The position numbers and the translations under genes are program-made. Below the pieces are notes generated by a model, which was not told where the DNA came from, ran no database searches, and worked only from the letters and a program-made list of their open reading frames with translations. A stretch of DNA of 64,000 nt from Cyclina sinensis (lineage: Eukaryota; Mollusca; Bivalvia; Venerida; Veneridae): positions 40,111,521 to 40,175,520 of the forward strand of contig JAAONU010000002.1 in NCBI GenBank assembly GCA_012932295.1, read 5' to 3'. Positions 45,991 to 58,664 of this stretch are shown here, one piece after another. How positions within the stretch are numbered: position 1 is the stretch's first letter; every line of letters begins with the position of its first letter.

Positions 45991-46931
45991 GGAAGAGTTA
46001 GAACTGAATTTATGCAACTAGCAATTGGAACTGGTTTCACGTTTTTTGAATAATTCATTTGTCATACAAGGACATCAGTAAATTTATATACAATATGTAA
46101 CCTCTACTTCTACAATTCAATTTATCGAATTTTGACAAGTAATGAAGTTTTTCTGATATCCCGATTCTTTGTTTTGAAGAAATATCCTTCATCTTCTGTA
46201 AGGCAGATGATTTGTTATTGTAATATTCGCAAATAAGATGTGTATAACAATAGTGTCGTGACTTTACTTTCGTGTTTTTATGCATTCAGTAAATAATAAA
46301 ATAATAGTTTGTTAGTTTCTTATCTGTTTTTAAACCGGAAGTGGTTCAGGAGACAAATAAGTTGTACTTGTTGTCATTTTTATTATAAAATATCAATGAC
46401 GAAACGTACATCTATCTACATTAAGTCCCCAAAACGATGGTGGGGGTGGGGGAATGGAGGTTACTGTTAGGCGCACACCGACTGTATACCACTGCCAATG
46501 ATCACTTAGAACCAATTGTCTGCTATTTCTATAGTTTAATCTTCACAAATGATTTAAATGCTTCACAAATATCTATAACAGTTTATATAAAATAGTTGTA
46601 TTTCCATTCTCGAAACATTTGGTAATCTCTTGTACTAATTTCAGTTATGATGTCTAGGACCCAAAGGAAAAGACCAAAAGACCAGAAAGACCCTGAACAC
46701 TCCTGGGTGCTGTATTTATGGGTAACCCTTATCTGTCCAGAGCTAACCCCAAATATGGAATGCTAACTTATAAACAAACGGTTTACTTTGCCCATGTAGG
46801 GTAAATAGTTGGGTAAATAGATGATAGACACAACTGACCCCAAAACTGACCCTCACTGAACCCAGTGATTCTGCAGACAGCAGTGCATTATCTGTAAGAA
46901 TTACACCAGCCTAGATAGCCAATGAAGCTCT

Positions 46932-46993
46932 ATGGACAAATACTTGACACGTATACTCCAGTTAAACACAAGCAAGTCTTCTCGCATCTTCGG
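46932..46993 (+). CDS. Candidate first coding exon, gene unidentified
   Basis: ATG at 46932 is preceded by an in-frame TGA, and the frame runs to a consensus donor TTCGG|GTGAGT. It reads MDKYLTRILQLNTSKSSRIF, ending in phase 2. The start context is not ideal (T at -3, G at +4). The fold-back MITE at 47015 is inserted 21 bp past the donor, inside what would be the intron. No downstream exon was identified. Confidence 0.22.
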
Positions 46994-47014
46994 GTGAGTT
47001 AACATTCACTTATG

Positions 47015-47420
47015 CAGTGGGGCAATAACACATGATCGCTAGCGTCACTAAAGGCATCAAAACCAAGACGAAACGGTCAACATTGGCTCCGCTTGAAAAA
47101 AAAATACCAGCTTTCCACTTAATATAGTATCTCCATTAGTAGTTGAGCGGTTGTTTTAAGCACTGCGTGAAAATTTGGAATTTGTTTGTATGAGAGGTTT
47201 CAGAAGTGCTTGATAAAACCGCTCAGCTGCTGATGTAGATCCTATTTTCCGTGGAAAGCTTATATTTTTCTCCTTAGACTGACACATGTCCCATTAAAAT
47301 CGATAAAGAAATGAAATAGTTACGGGTAACTTTCTATTTTCAAGCGGAGACAATATTTACAGTTTTGTCTTGGTTTTGATGCCTTTAGTGACGTCACAGT
47401 CACGTGGTATTGCTACACTG
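47015..47420. mobile_element. Fold-back MITE family F1, copy 2, with target duplication
   Basis: Same arms as 28477-28934: GGCATCAAAACCAAGAC, ATTGGCTCCGCTTGAAAA, AAACCGCTCAGCTGCTGATG, CTTAGACTGACACATGTCCC and GACGTCACAGTCACGTGGTA. The ends CAGTG and CACTG are bracketed by a direct 5-bp repeat TTATG (47010-47014 and 47421-47425), the likely target duplication. The left arm is more eroded than the right. Confidence 0.87.
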
Positions 47421-47944
47421 TTATGATTCGAAGTTTCGTTGTGTCGAAGTTATATTGACAGTCACCTGAGCTTCGTTTTATCGAATTTCTCCGGTAACTA
47501 TACTAACCAAACATTGATACTTCATGTCTAGCAAATTAATCAAACTGAAGAAGTATTTAATGGGAATAATGAAAACAATCTTAATATATTATTTAATGAA
47601 TAAAAGACAATAATTGTCTCAGTATATTACAAATACACAGCGGTGTCAGACGGATGGTTTGCACACATTCATTTCGCGTGATGAACATTTGTTAATTACA
47701 AACCTTTCATGTACCACTGAATGATAGAGCCAAATAATTTGAACATAAGGTGACGTAGAATCAAGTTACAGAGCATGCACGAATATACAAGAACGCAGTA
47801 TTCAGTACATTTGGCGCAGCAGACCTGGCAGTTGGCGAGACATTGCCTTCATGTAATCAACATTTCCTACAATTTATTTTTAAATCCTGGAATGTGCCGC
47901 TTAATAACAGAGCAGATAGGAACAAACAATTAGGGACTTTTTAT

Positions 47945-48422
47945 ACCCCCGCCATGATAATCGCGAGCGGGCATATAGTGTTTACCCTGTCCGTGTGTGT
48001 GTGCGGGTAGGGGGTGGGGCTCATAACTTTGTTATGCATGGTTGGATTTCAAAATAATTTGGTATGAGTGATCATCATATGAAGTCGACGTGTCGCATGC
48101 AAGAAACATGTCACTCGCTCAAAGGTCAAGGTCACAGTGGACACTTGTAGTTTTGGCTTATTCCTTATATTGATAGAGTGAAAAAGTTGTTCGTGTCCGG
48201 GTCATAACTTTGTTGTGCATGGTTGGATTTCGAAATAATTTGGCAAAAGTGATCAACATATGAAGTCAGCGTGTCGCGTGCAAGTAATATGGTGAAGGTC
48301 ACAGTGGACACTTGAAGTTTTGGCTTATTGCTTATATGGATAGAGTGAAATAGTGATTTACCAAGTTTGTGTCCAGTGTAATTTAGCGGGGGGCATCTGT
48401 GTCCTTTGGACACATTTCTAGT
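47945..48422 (+). repeat. Element with two ~190-bp tandem units (CCCCCGCC...GACACATTTCTAG)
   Basis: It begins TATACCCCCGCCATGATAAT with a local CGCGAGCGGG hairpin and ends GGGGGGCATCTGTGTCCTTT then GGACACATTTCTAG. Two units share CATAACTTTGTTRTGCATGG, ATATGAAGTC, TGTCGCRTGCAAG and AAGGTCACAGTGGACACTTG. The same overall design as the other tandem-unit elements, different sequence. Confidence 0.75.
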
Positions 48423-48429
48423 CTATATT

Positions 48430-49880
48430 ATTTAGCGGAACAAACAAAAGGACTGACGGATAAACAGAGAGAAGTGTGACTTGCCTCGTTAATGTGAACA
48501 CACCTGCCAAGTTATTTAAAAATAGTGTGACCTTTTAGTGGGTTTCAGAACATAAAGATAATCAGTCTCTTGTTTTATTTGACGGGACATATGGCAAAAA
48601 TCTTGTATCTAATGATTGTTTGCAATATTTATTTAAAGTCTTGTGATGTACCACTTAGTAACAACGCCGACACGATAACACACGTCGGCAGTATTCTATA
48701 CTATTTGAACAATTACGTGTGTCAGCGATCTTGGAAGCTCGGATCTTGTTCACGACATGTCATCTGAAGTTGATAAACTTTTGTAGCAATAGATATAAAA
48801 TACTTTAAAAATCTGAGTTTCACAGCGAATACAACTTGAACACGGACGTACAAACGAAAGGAAGGACAGAGGTGAGATGCCTAGGTGTCTTTCTAAAAAG
48901 AAAAAAAAGATTCAAATTAGAAATCACAAAGTGATAAAAGCAGCATCTACATGTATGGACGCATAATTGTGAAATACACATGTATGCTGTCTGCTCACTG
49001 GCAGACAACTTCGGGCGTTCTGTTTATGCCGGTGGCAAATGCGAGAGAAAACAAGTGTATTATGTAATTTAATGAATTATCCATTACTTACGACATAAGG
49101 GTTAATATATTTCAGTATGACAATTTTTCGGGAAAAATATAGAAAAGTACATGGGGAATATCATTTCTGTCTAGAAAAATCTTGTATATAAGGCACACTA
49201 ATATTTGTAACAAACGATAGACGATTGCAATTTACTGATATGGCGTGCAATAAACACTTAATAGCCTCCTCTCTAACTGTAAAAGGAAATGCATTCTAAT
49301 TTAAAGTTATAGACACTTTTGTTTGCATGCTTTTCATACTAGATACATATTGAAGATGTATTTGCGCAATAAAATCAGGATGCTATTTGCAGCATGGTGC
49401 AATATGTGAATACAAATATGTTGTCAATTATTCACGAATGTCTTGATGATGCAAAATCAAAGAACAACCATTTTCCTGGCCTATACATATATGTGCATAA
49501 AAAATTTCGAAACCTAACATCAAAGCTCTATTTCTTCCTTTAAAAACATAATTTTGTTTCCAACAAGTACCTACAATCTGTGTCTTTAAGTTTAATTAGA
49601 AGAGTTAGTTTCACGTAAAACACAAGCAGAAGTATGCCTCCGAGACAAGTACAGAAGAGATAGTTTTACTTCCCTATGCTCTGTTTTATTTATTTCTGAA
49701 CAAAAGCTGTTCATCTGAACTTTACATATAACACCTTTATTCAGTCCCTTTTGATTTCGGGCAGAGAAAATATATTTCGTTCAAACCAAACTAGTTTTAT
49801 AGTTTGTCAAGATGGACATCTTTAACGTTATTTTTTTATAATCTTTTTTTCCCTTTTCACCCATTAATTCCTAGTTAATT
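48430..49880. other. No gene recognised
   Basis: AT-rich. Short frames at 48570-48767 and 48820-49008 lack domains or splice context. Confidence 0.45.
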
Positions 49881-50063
49881 CTACAAAAACAGACACAGAC
49901 AAACAGTGCAGACGCAGATCAGACACTGCAATATGCGGTGTCAGATCATAGTCTACAATGTTTACATAAAGGACATTCTTCCCTAAATAGAATTAAACTG
50001 AAAATTTATACCAGAAACCCTTTTAATTGAAAATGTACTGCCCCAACTGACAATGGATGTCAT

Positions 50064-50065
<2 letters not shown>
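49881..50065 (+). repeat. Dispersed repeat, copy 2 (partner at 5142)
   Basis: Colinear with 5142-5331. It ends exactly where the (GA)n microsatellite begins. Confidence 0.72.

Positions 50066-50109
<44 letters not shown>
50065..50109 (+). repeat. (GA)n microsatellite
   Basis: About 22 uninterrupted GA units. A GGTAAAGGTGAGGTAATCGC stretch follows on the opposite strand. Confidence 0.99.
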
Positions 50110-50112
<3 letters not shown>

Positions 50113-52575
50113 TTACCTCACCTTTACCCTTTAAAAGAATAAGAAATTTTACTTGCAGTTTAATTTCATCTTTGAAATTATTGCTGCACTTGCCTTGCAT
50201 CTCCAAAGATCATGATGTTAACCATTTAAAGAAAACCAAAAAGCCAGATGCCTAACACATGTTTATCAATTTTCGACAACGCAGCCAACTTATATGTAAT
50301 TCATCATTCATTCCATTGTTTAAAAACCTGCTAGACGTATGAAATTAATATCTCATCAAAATTGTTATAAACTTTTAAAACTGCACTGAACGAAAGCAGA
50401 ACTCCTACATCTGGTGACTGACGTCAAAGCCATGCTAAATACAAAATAATGACTTCAACGATTCAGGTAACAATAAACAAAAGATTTATCATTTCTGTCC
50501 ATGGGATAGAAAAGTTTCAGGAACATATGCAATTTACAGCTCGCATATTGTTATTGGTGCCAGTTGCTCAATTGATAAACAAAAACATAGGCTTGCTCAG
50601 ATATACCAAAATGTGAAGCTGTTGCGTTAGATGAGTTTTGAAAAGGAAAAATACATGTCTAGTAAATACCAATATAAGGGATATTAATGCTGTCCTGGAA
50701 TGTCGACTTGCACAGCATCACACTTTACTTTTGGCCAAGAGTCAGTTTATAGAAAAGAATGAAACTTGAATTAAAATTCAGTTAAAAACTGATATAAAAA
50801 TACGTAGCTACTATTTCTATGACAAGCTAAATATCTCTTTAGAGATTTGAAAAAAAATAGCTATACAATATACAGTAGAAAGACCGAAAAAAGTAGGACG
50901 TCTGTTTTAACTAAGATTGAAAATTATTTCCTTGTAGTTTCTTTTCTAAGAAAACATCTTGCAATCTGATGCATTATATTCTGGCATCAGATCAACAAAA
51001 TAGCAAAAAGAATTATGGCAACATAACTTATGTCATGTATGTCATGACAACATATGCAGCTAGACTATTCATATAATATTCTTCGTTATCGAAGCCTGAC
51101 AAATCTTTCTGTGTTTTATTAAATGGTGTTTTTAGTTTTCTTTATTACTCACACGATTCTTTGTGAGCTGGAAAACGTTACTGATTCGTCTAACGTTAAC
51201 GGCAAATCTACGTAGGTTACCAAGTGACGTAAAAATAAACCTAGCAGTCATCAACATGACATTTGTATTACATTTTGTTATAAATATTTTTAAGCTGTCT
51301 ATGTTGAGGTTAATTCTGTCAAAGATTAAATTCTAAGGATTAGTGTCTCTGAAATCTATTGTCATAGTGAATATATATAAGTAATTGCTAATGGCATCTA
51401 TACATGAACGCATACCGACAAACAGTATGGATGCCAATTTGTAATGGACTTAAGACATTGTGATACTAGAGTATTTTTGAATATCGCTTTACTGCAACAT
51501 TTCAAACAGAATGTCGCTTCTTGAAAGCAAGCCAAAGAAATGCATCATTCATGTCATTCTCAAGAAAATTGCGAATTGTTTTATTTGCTGTGCGCTGGGA
51601 ATTATCTTATGCAACATTATTTTGTAATGAATGAAACAACAGATGTTTCCTGAAGAAAAAAACGCTGACACAAGAAATGTTTCTGGAGATATCGGTCAAA
51701 CAAAAACGAGATATTTCTCGACAATAACGCCATTTGTTTTGTAGACCCTTTTTTATAAAACTTAATTAGTAAACTGCATGAATGTTTATGCTGCCAAAGA
51801 GGGTAACTTTGTAGAACCTTCACGGAGAGCTTAACTGCAATACTACTTTTACCCCTGACGTCATAAAATGAAGATAAAATGTTGTCGTTTTGATTTAGGT
51901 GAAAACTTGGCTCGACTGTATAATATTTAGTGAAAGCATCTATTTGAATAGTTTTATTCAACTTGTTGAAAAAATACTGAAAAAGCCCCAGCTTACACCT
52001 GACCACAAGAATAATTTTTTTCAACAAAAATACAAACAAAGCAAATCGATTGTTGCCTGATATCATTAACTTTTTCAAAATCAAAATTACCGTCAAACAA
52101 TTTAAAGACTTCGCGAATCAGTGTTGAATTGAACATCAAGTTCCTGGTCAAATAATTTAAAGCATCATCACGTCTTTCCTAAACATCTGAAGATCTAAAT
52201 AGAAGTGATTAATCATCGTTGGCTATAAGTAACGCTTCAAAACAGGCGCATAGAATATTTCAAAAAGATTAAAGAAACAGTTTTTATAAAGAGACAATTT
52301 CATATATTGTAACTTCTTATCATCTATCCCGAATTGTAGATTAAATGTTTTATACAGACTGTTTAACAGCTGCCTCAATAACAGGAAATAAATGTAATGA
52401 ATTAAATCTCGACCTATAACAACTTGATTATGGTTTCCAGATCGCAACATCTCCGAAAAGATAAACACTCAACAAACTTCAAATTTTAGTATTCAACCTA
52501 TCAGAAAAGTTTGATCATAAATAAAAGTCTGGCATCCTCCTGCAAAATACCTGTACACTACTCACAAACGGTCCA
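50110..52575. other. No gene called
   Basis: AT-rich. It contains the longest non-repeat open frame of the window (51617-52096, minus, 159 codons from a TTG, 148 from the first ATG) rich in Leu, Phe, Lys and Ser, with no recognisable motif. On length alone it is somewhat unlikely by chance, but nothing else supports it. Confidence 0.35.
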
Positions 52576-52578
52576 CAT

Positions 52579-52816
52579 TCGTGACCGTAAATATTTATTT
52601 TGTGATACTGTTTTGACGCTTGTAGTATGCAAGGCACCTTCTTCAATGTTTTAAGATTATTTTCAGGTAGACCTGTAGACTGTTTGTTCGAGACTAGAAT
52701 GTAGAAATATTTTTGTAATAAAGTCTGATTTAAGTGTAAAATGGCGCCAAAACTGAGTAATTGTTTATAAACAACCTGTCACATAGGCAAGGTATATTGG
52801 TTTTCTTTGCCAAGCT
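52579..52816 (+). repeat. Dispersed repeat, copy 2 (partner at 40100)
   Basis: TAGAAATATTTTTGTAATAA, GGCGCCAAAACTGAGTAATT and TTTTCTTTGCCAA align in order with 40229-40343. Confidence 0.65.
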
Positions 52817-53234
52817 TCGGATGAGTTACTTAAATATTATTTTCAAAAAGCAGGTGAACTCATCACCTTTGTCCTTTCACTTCACACTAATTACTTAAGC
52901 TCCACAGCTTTTACTGTAGGCTAATTTTTTTCACCAAAAAAAGTCTTTGCTTCTTTTAGTTCACCTGATCACATGATGGTAAAGGTTAACTTTTGAGATA
53001 GGACTTTGTCATCGTCCGTCGTGCTTCAAGACTTTGTTTTGACTAGTCATTCAATTAAAACCATTCCATGAAGAACTAGCTACAAGAAAAAACATATTAA
53101 AGTTTTCTTGTCTCCAGCCATAATGCCTAGAACTCTTAAATTTGGTACGTAGCACCGATCTAATAAGCAAACGTTGTACAAATCAAGCCAGTGGCGTCAA
53201 TATTAGCCACGCCCAATCGATAACATGTTTTATT

Positions 53235-53650
53235 GAAGAGATAACTGTAATAATAGGAAATGTGCTTTGTATTAAATGGTAAACAACTGCTAAGTAATTG
53301 TTAAATCTGCTGAACCTCGGATGACGAAAATGCGAATAAAGTTTCAGTTTGTTTTAATTACACTTGCAAACAAAATAAGGCAAGAAGGCATCTTTCTTGG
53401 TGACACACATGATCTACCAGATCAGTATAGAGTTGCATTCGATTAAAATGTAAGAATAATTTTACGTTAAGAATATATTAAACCAAGTTTTTCGAGTTTT
53501 CTGTGTCCGTTTTTAGTTTTCCTATTTTAAGAAGAAAACACTCCGATCATTTTGTTAATTTTTGCCAATTTTCGGAAAATTCAAGAGGCTTTGTCCTACA
53601 AATTGTCAAGTTAATATGCCCTTTTATAGATGCCTCAGTGACATACAACA
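53235..53650 (+). repeat. Dispersed repeat, plus copy (inverted partner at 63075-63455)
   Basis: Colinear with the reverse complement of 63075-63455: GAAGAGATAACTGTAATAA, ATTAAATGGTAAA, CTCGGATGA, GATCTACCAGATCAG, AGTTGCATTCGATTAAAATG, AAGAATAATTTTACGTTAAG, GTTAATTTTTGCC and GTGACATACAACA. The middle 45 bp are identical, the rest diverged with indels. No terminal repeats found. Confidence 0.88.
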
Positions 53651-53800
53651 GAATTGCTGAAAACGCTGCAGTTCAGTTTTTTCCCCACAGATCGGCAAAT
53701 TCGGGTTTTTTAACAGGGTTATCTGTACAGTATTAGCAGTAATTTGGCCTCTAATCGGATACATGGGACATCGGTTTAACGTTAGGTAAGTTTAAAATTT

Positions 53801-53883
53801 TAATGTTAGTGGAGGAGCGGGGAATCGATCTCGCGACCCCTTAGTTACTAGTCCTGCACGTTACCACTGGACCACTGATCCGG
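53801..53883 (-). mobile_element. SINE family A, head-only copy (minus strand)
   Basis: On the minus strand: GTGGTCCAGTGGTAACGTG, a degenerate anticodon arm, a B-box-like AGATCGATTCC and then CCGCTCCTCCACTAACATTA, identical over its last 17 bases to the head end of the SINE at 22040. It stops where that SINE continues into its conserved core. Confidence 0.82.
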
Positions 53884-53889
53884 GTCTCA

Positions 53890-54775
53890 CTCTGTAGATG
53901 TGAATAGTAACAAATTAAGGACGGAGTACCGTCAACTGAGATTGCTCCGCGAAGCGATATAGTTCTTGAATAACCAAAAGAGAAAGTGAAAAGCAGTTTG
54001 TTTATTGTATCTGAAGCAAAATATGTGTGGAAAGCATGTGTTAACTTGAAGGTACGGGCCAAAAACGATAGGTATAAATCTCCATGAAAAAAGCTTAGAA
54101 TAAAATGCGGAGTTCTAAAATTTTGTCTGTAGCATTGGATGGTGAATTTCAAATGAGATTGTTCAAACTCTGTCGTTGAGTTAGCTCCATCCAGGGTTCA
54201 CATGTTTTACAAAGCAAACTACACGGGAACGTTTTTCTCCATAAACATCTTAATGGAATTGCCTAGAACTTTGGTATTTGCAAGTACCACTGTTTAGTCG
54301 TTTCATTTTTTTAGATATTTCATGTAGTGCATTTACACACAGAAATATTATTTCATTGCCACTAAGCCTAATGTGTTTGAAATGACTTTAAAGACAACAA
54401 TGTAATTGACAAATAATTTGCCATATCAAAGATAAAATGCATTTCATCAGGTGCATTTTATCAAGTGGTTTTCATTACAGCATGACAAGACTACTCGAGA
54501 ACTCATCTTATCAGTTGTTACACTTGAAATAGTACACTGCTGCAAGTGCGAAATCGTTTTATTGTTAAAGTACAATTCTAAGACAAAAAAATTACACTGT
54601 CACGCAAATCTTGGTTATTGTTGAGGTAAAACACTAATAATTATACATGATATATATTATTTTTCTGAAAAAAAAAAGAATGTTGAATAAAACAGTCAGT
54701 CTTCACTAGGAACTCTTTCCAGCGCAGTAAGTCCACAATCCTTTGCACAATCAAAGGAAAATGCGGTGATGGTTG
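53890..54775. other. No gene recognised
   Basis: AT-rich. A 103-codon minus-strand frame (53841-54152) overlaps the SINE head and is not called. CATTTCATCAGGTGCATTTTATCA near 54440 is a small local repeat. Confidence 0.4.
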
Positions 54776-54785
54776 ACTGTTTTCT

Positions 54786-54831
54786 GGGGGTGGCAGGGGT
54801 GGCAGGGTGTGTGTGGGGGGGGGGGGGGGGT

Positions 54832-54865
<34 letters not shown>
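54786..54865 (+). repeat. Poly-G tract
   Basis: A GGGGGTGGCAGGGGTGGCAGG lead-in, then G16 (54815-54830), one T, and G34 (54832-54865). Proline-rich frames on the minus strand are a by-product. Length is likely unreliable in any assembly. Confidence 0.97.
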
Positions 54866-54866
<1 letters not shown>

Positions 54867-54869
54867 AAG

Positions 54870-57220
54870 TAAGGATAACAATATGAAAACTGAAAATATA
54901 TTTTACTGAACAATATTTACATAAAATGATACAATACAGTTATTTCTGTTAGAAGTGTTTTCAGCAACAACACAAACGATTTGCATGATACTATGTTTAT
55001 GTCAAAGAGCTAAACTGTCGCCTCAACTTATTACAATAAAACTATTACGCATGCGCAGCAGCCGTCTATTTCAAGGTGAACAACTGATCATGAATTCTCA
55101 AATATCATTATTATGCTGTAATAATACCTTGTGATAAAATGCACCATTTTCTTTCCGAGGTAAAATTATTTGAAAATGTCTGTTATCTTAAATGAATTTC
55201 AAAAACATTAAGTTTAGTGGCAATGAAAAATATAACTGTTGTATTGTACTGTAAACTACAACAAAGTAATAGTTTCGTACACAGTTAAGTTTTGGAGGCT
55301 TTGATTCAGTAGTTGTCTTTTTCTTATATAATTTGGTTACACACCTTTCAGCTTTAACGGATATTCTAATTCCGTGATTATAAGTCTTTTTTTCGTGCTG
55401 AACTCATGTCGAAAAAAAACAACTCTGAAATGTAACCATTATTAACATTGAATATACCCCCATCCTTGTTTCTAAGAAAAAATTTTCTGTTAGGTAAGGA
55501 CAACCACACAGTTTAAAGCACTTGCAGTCTGAGCATCGCAGGGCACATGGTCTCAAAGATAGTTTAATAAGTACAGAGCATGAAAACCAGTAAGTGCAAA
55601 CTCTTTAAGATTATGTAAGAAAGCGCAACTTCTATTACGCGAATAATGTCTAGAGATGTCTGGTTTTATACAAAGTATTTTCTCGTTTTCTTCTGACTAA
55701 TAGACAAAGACATTTAAGACACAAATACTTATTCATTATAAAACACTATTCCTGCAACTGGTGAAAATGTCTAGAAATATTTGGTTTTACACCAGCTGTT
55801 CATTGTACCTAATAATTTATTGCATAACAGCAGACAAAAAAAATAAATTCTAAAATCCGACTTATAACTGTAATAATTATTGTCAGCAGTCTTCTTGATG
55901 AGACTACGAGTATGATGTCGAACGTGAATGGAATATTTGGCAAGGCCAAAGAACAGTTCCTTTTTTACTATTATACGAGTGTGTATATAATTTATGTACT
56001 TAACTGTCTCCCCTAAACACAACATAATAGTAGTCAGTTGAATTCATGCAGAGACTATGAAACTCATTAGTCTATAAGTCCTAGAACTTAACAAAAATAT
56101 ATGTATATCTATTGCAACCCGTTTTAACATCACTTTGAATTTAATAACTCTTAAACAAAGACTGCTGAAAAAAGAAGAACTTCAAATACGAGAAAGACTT
56201 TTACATGTGTATAGGCAACTTTCAGCGTACAGTTTTAAGTGTGTTATGACTTGTATTCTTTTGTACACTACACTGAAAACCGACCAATTAAATTCTAGTA
56301 TATTAAACCAATGACAGCACATAACAGTACAACAATACTTTTCTTGTTTAAAGTCAAACGAAAACGTTCCGATAACGGTTATTCATAATAAACGAATATG
56401 GATTGAATGCATTGAATATGGAAAAAAGTCTGAAAAGAAGTAAATAAGATCCACTATGAATGGTTTAAATTGTGTGTCAAGATTTCTTGAAAATACACAT
56501 ATTTGGACATAACAGGTCTCTGGGAATCTTTCAAATGAGCATCTATTTCCAGTGTCGATAAAAAGTGACTAATGATAAATATCTTCCACAATTTTATGAG
56601 TTCTCTAAGAATAAAATAGGGGGTTGATTATCTTGTCATGCCCCTATGATGGATGTATACGGACTGTGAAATGCAGATTATATTAGACAATAATTTTTGT
56701 AATTTTTTTCTACACAATTAGCTAAATGAAGATTTAATGATGCCATCTTGTAATGTATTTAAGAACATAAAACGAATGGTTTGACATAAGTGTATTAAGA
56801 GTATTCTTATAGTATGCTATTTTAATACTGCGAAAAAAGTGTGTCTGTTTGTTTGTTTGTTTGTTTTTTTTGAAAGCACACCAGACGAATGAGTCATTCG
56901 TGACATTCTTACTAACTGCAAACATGTAAATATATAAGAAACTGGAATATTCCCATTTCAAATTAATTCTTCAACAAGCAAATTCGTTGAACTGATACGC
57001 CATGCCGAATGATAAAAATCACTGGAATAAGGCTGTTAGTATTATCAACCTTTTACATAGATCTTTGACCTTGGAATTTGAGTGACAAATCAGTTTGGTG
57101 TCTTTATCTATAATGAATCAATGCCTATAAAAACTGAGCTGTGTTAAGCAGAAATAGCTTATATAGGCCTTGCGGTTTTACTGAAGAAGATTTTTAAATT
57201 TTTATATATGCCTTTATTAT
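54870..57220. other. No gene recognised; (TTTG)n at about 56847
   Basis: AT-rich. A TGTTTGTTTGTTTGTTTG run lies near 56847-56865. No exon-like piece stood out. Confidence 0.45.
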
Positions 57221-57224
57221 AAGT

Positions 57225-57735
57225 TAAGTGACCCCTGGACGGGGCCATTTATGAGGCCGGGGGCCTCTAGGTGAACCTCTTTGCCAAATAACAAACCCCA
57301 AGGAAGAGTAGTTTCAGACAAGAAGAAGTTTTCCTTACATAAGCACAGGTAAATCAAATTGCTACTGGGGCGGGGCTAAATTTGACCTTAGGTCCATGAT
57401 TTTAATGAACTTGGTAGAGGACAATGCTACATACCAAATATCTCAGCAAAAGACCATGTTATTTCGGACAAGATGTTTTAAGTTTTCACTTTTAAAATCT
57501 CTTTTTGGCCCTGTGGCTCAGATATGTAATGAACCAGAACTGTTTAAAAACTTTGCTAGAGTTTCTTGCAAGAAACATCAAAGGCAAGTTTCATCAAATT
57601 TGGCCATGTCGTTTCAGATGAGATATAATTTGAAACAATTGCTGAGGACGGGAGGCACAGACCATGGACGCCGTAGGACGACGGACAATCACCAATCCTT
57701 AAAGCTCAAATGAACACTGTGTGCTCAAGTGAGCT
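57225..57735 (+). repeat. Element with divergent internal units ending in a GTGAGCT hairpin
   Basis: Three spaced relatives of a TTTCAGACAAGAAGAAGTTTT segment (about 57313, 57463, 57612) sit in an otherwise unalignable background. The end is GGACGACGGACAATCACC, then AGCTCAAATGAACACTGTGT and GCTCAAGTGAGCTAAAAA, an imperfect hairpin known from memory as a frequent bivalve repeat end. Confidence 0.6.
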
Positions 57736-58188
57736 AAAAATCTAACATAAATTTTTAGATATGGCTCCCGACAGATATTTTCAACGGCGGGAGATAAAAT
57801 GACTTCCGCAGACATTTTCCAGGAAATAATAAAAATGGATAAATGAAGCACCGTTTGGATCAAATAAAAGTAAGAGAACTCTGAAATTATAAAACGAACG
57901 TCCCTAAAGTAGAACTTGTGATGTCCTTCCAATATACCTTCCTAGACAGAGGCTGTCAATAATGTATAACGTCTGAATATTGCAGAACTGATAAATGCAG
58001 AAAACAAACAAGAGCTGCTAATGCAAGTGGCAAATGCCTCTTGACAGAAGTGCCTGCGAAAAGTAGTTGGCTCTAAATAGTGCTATTTAAATAACATGAC
58101 AAATCTGGACACAAAAAATCAAACATATATACATTCATATGATGTCGACAGAACTTTTGTATGTCAGCTCCCCGCTTTGCCTCAAAGA

Positions 58189-58375
58189 CAGTGGTTGGTG
58201 CAGTTGTCTAGGGGTTAAAGCGCCGATCTGGAGGTAACTTGTTAGAAACTCACCAGGAGTAAGATTCTCAAGTGACTTTCCAAATTCCATACTTTAGGCG
58301 CAATAATCTAGTAGAACTTGCAAAAACTTATTTTCCAATCGATGTAAAATAAACAGCTGGGTTTTAAATAATGGT
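58189..58375 (+). repeat. SINE-like element family B, copy 2
   Basis: Colinear with 19950-20144: ACAGTGGTTG, GGTTAAAGCGCC, GTAAGATTCTCAAGTGACT, ACTTGCAAAAACTTATTTTC and GATGTAAAATAA. More diverged in the tRNA-like head than copy 1. Confidence 0.6.
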
Positions 58376-58664
58376 GTAGAGAACTATGTGGCTACAATGT
58401 TTTGCTCGTAAATCTGTGACTGATTTAAATCATGCACTGCCTTGATCCTTTGAATGAACTTTTGACCTTTTTCTGCCATAGCCGTACAATATGACGTCTG
58501 AATATGACAACTTGATCAAATAAATTTGTTTTTGTCAAGCTTTGTCTGGTGGGAAGTTTACGTAAGGAAAGTAATGTGACTTTGTCTAATCTAGTTGGTA
58601 TAAGACTGAATGACGCAAATGGATTTCCTGCTAACTAAAACTAACTTGGTCTATTTGCCATACT

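Noticed and set aside
46644..46760. Exon-like ATG frame MMSRTQRKRPKDQKD
   Set aside because: Good acceptor upstream but no convincing donor, and the following sequence has local repeats (GGGTAAATAG).
51617..52096. 159-codon minus-strand open frame
   Set aside because: Longest non-repeat frame, but it starts at TTG, has AT-driven composition, no motif and no splice context. Length alone is suggestive, not sufficient.
54641..54913. Proline-rich minus-strand frames
   Set aside because: Reading of the poly-G tract.
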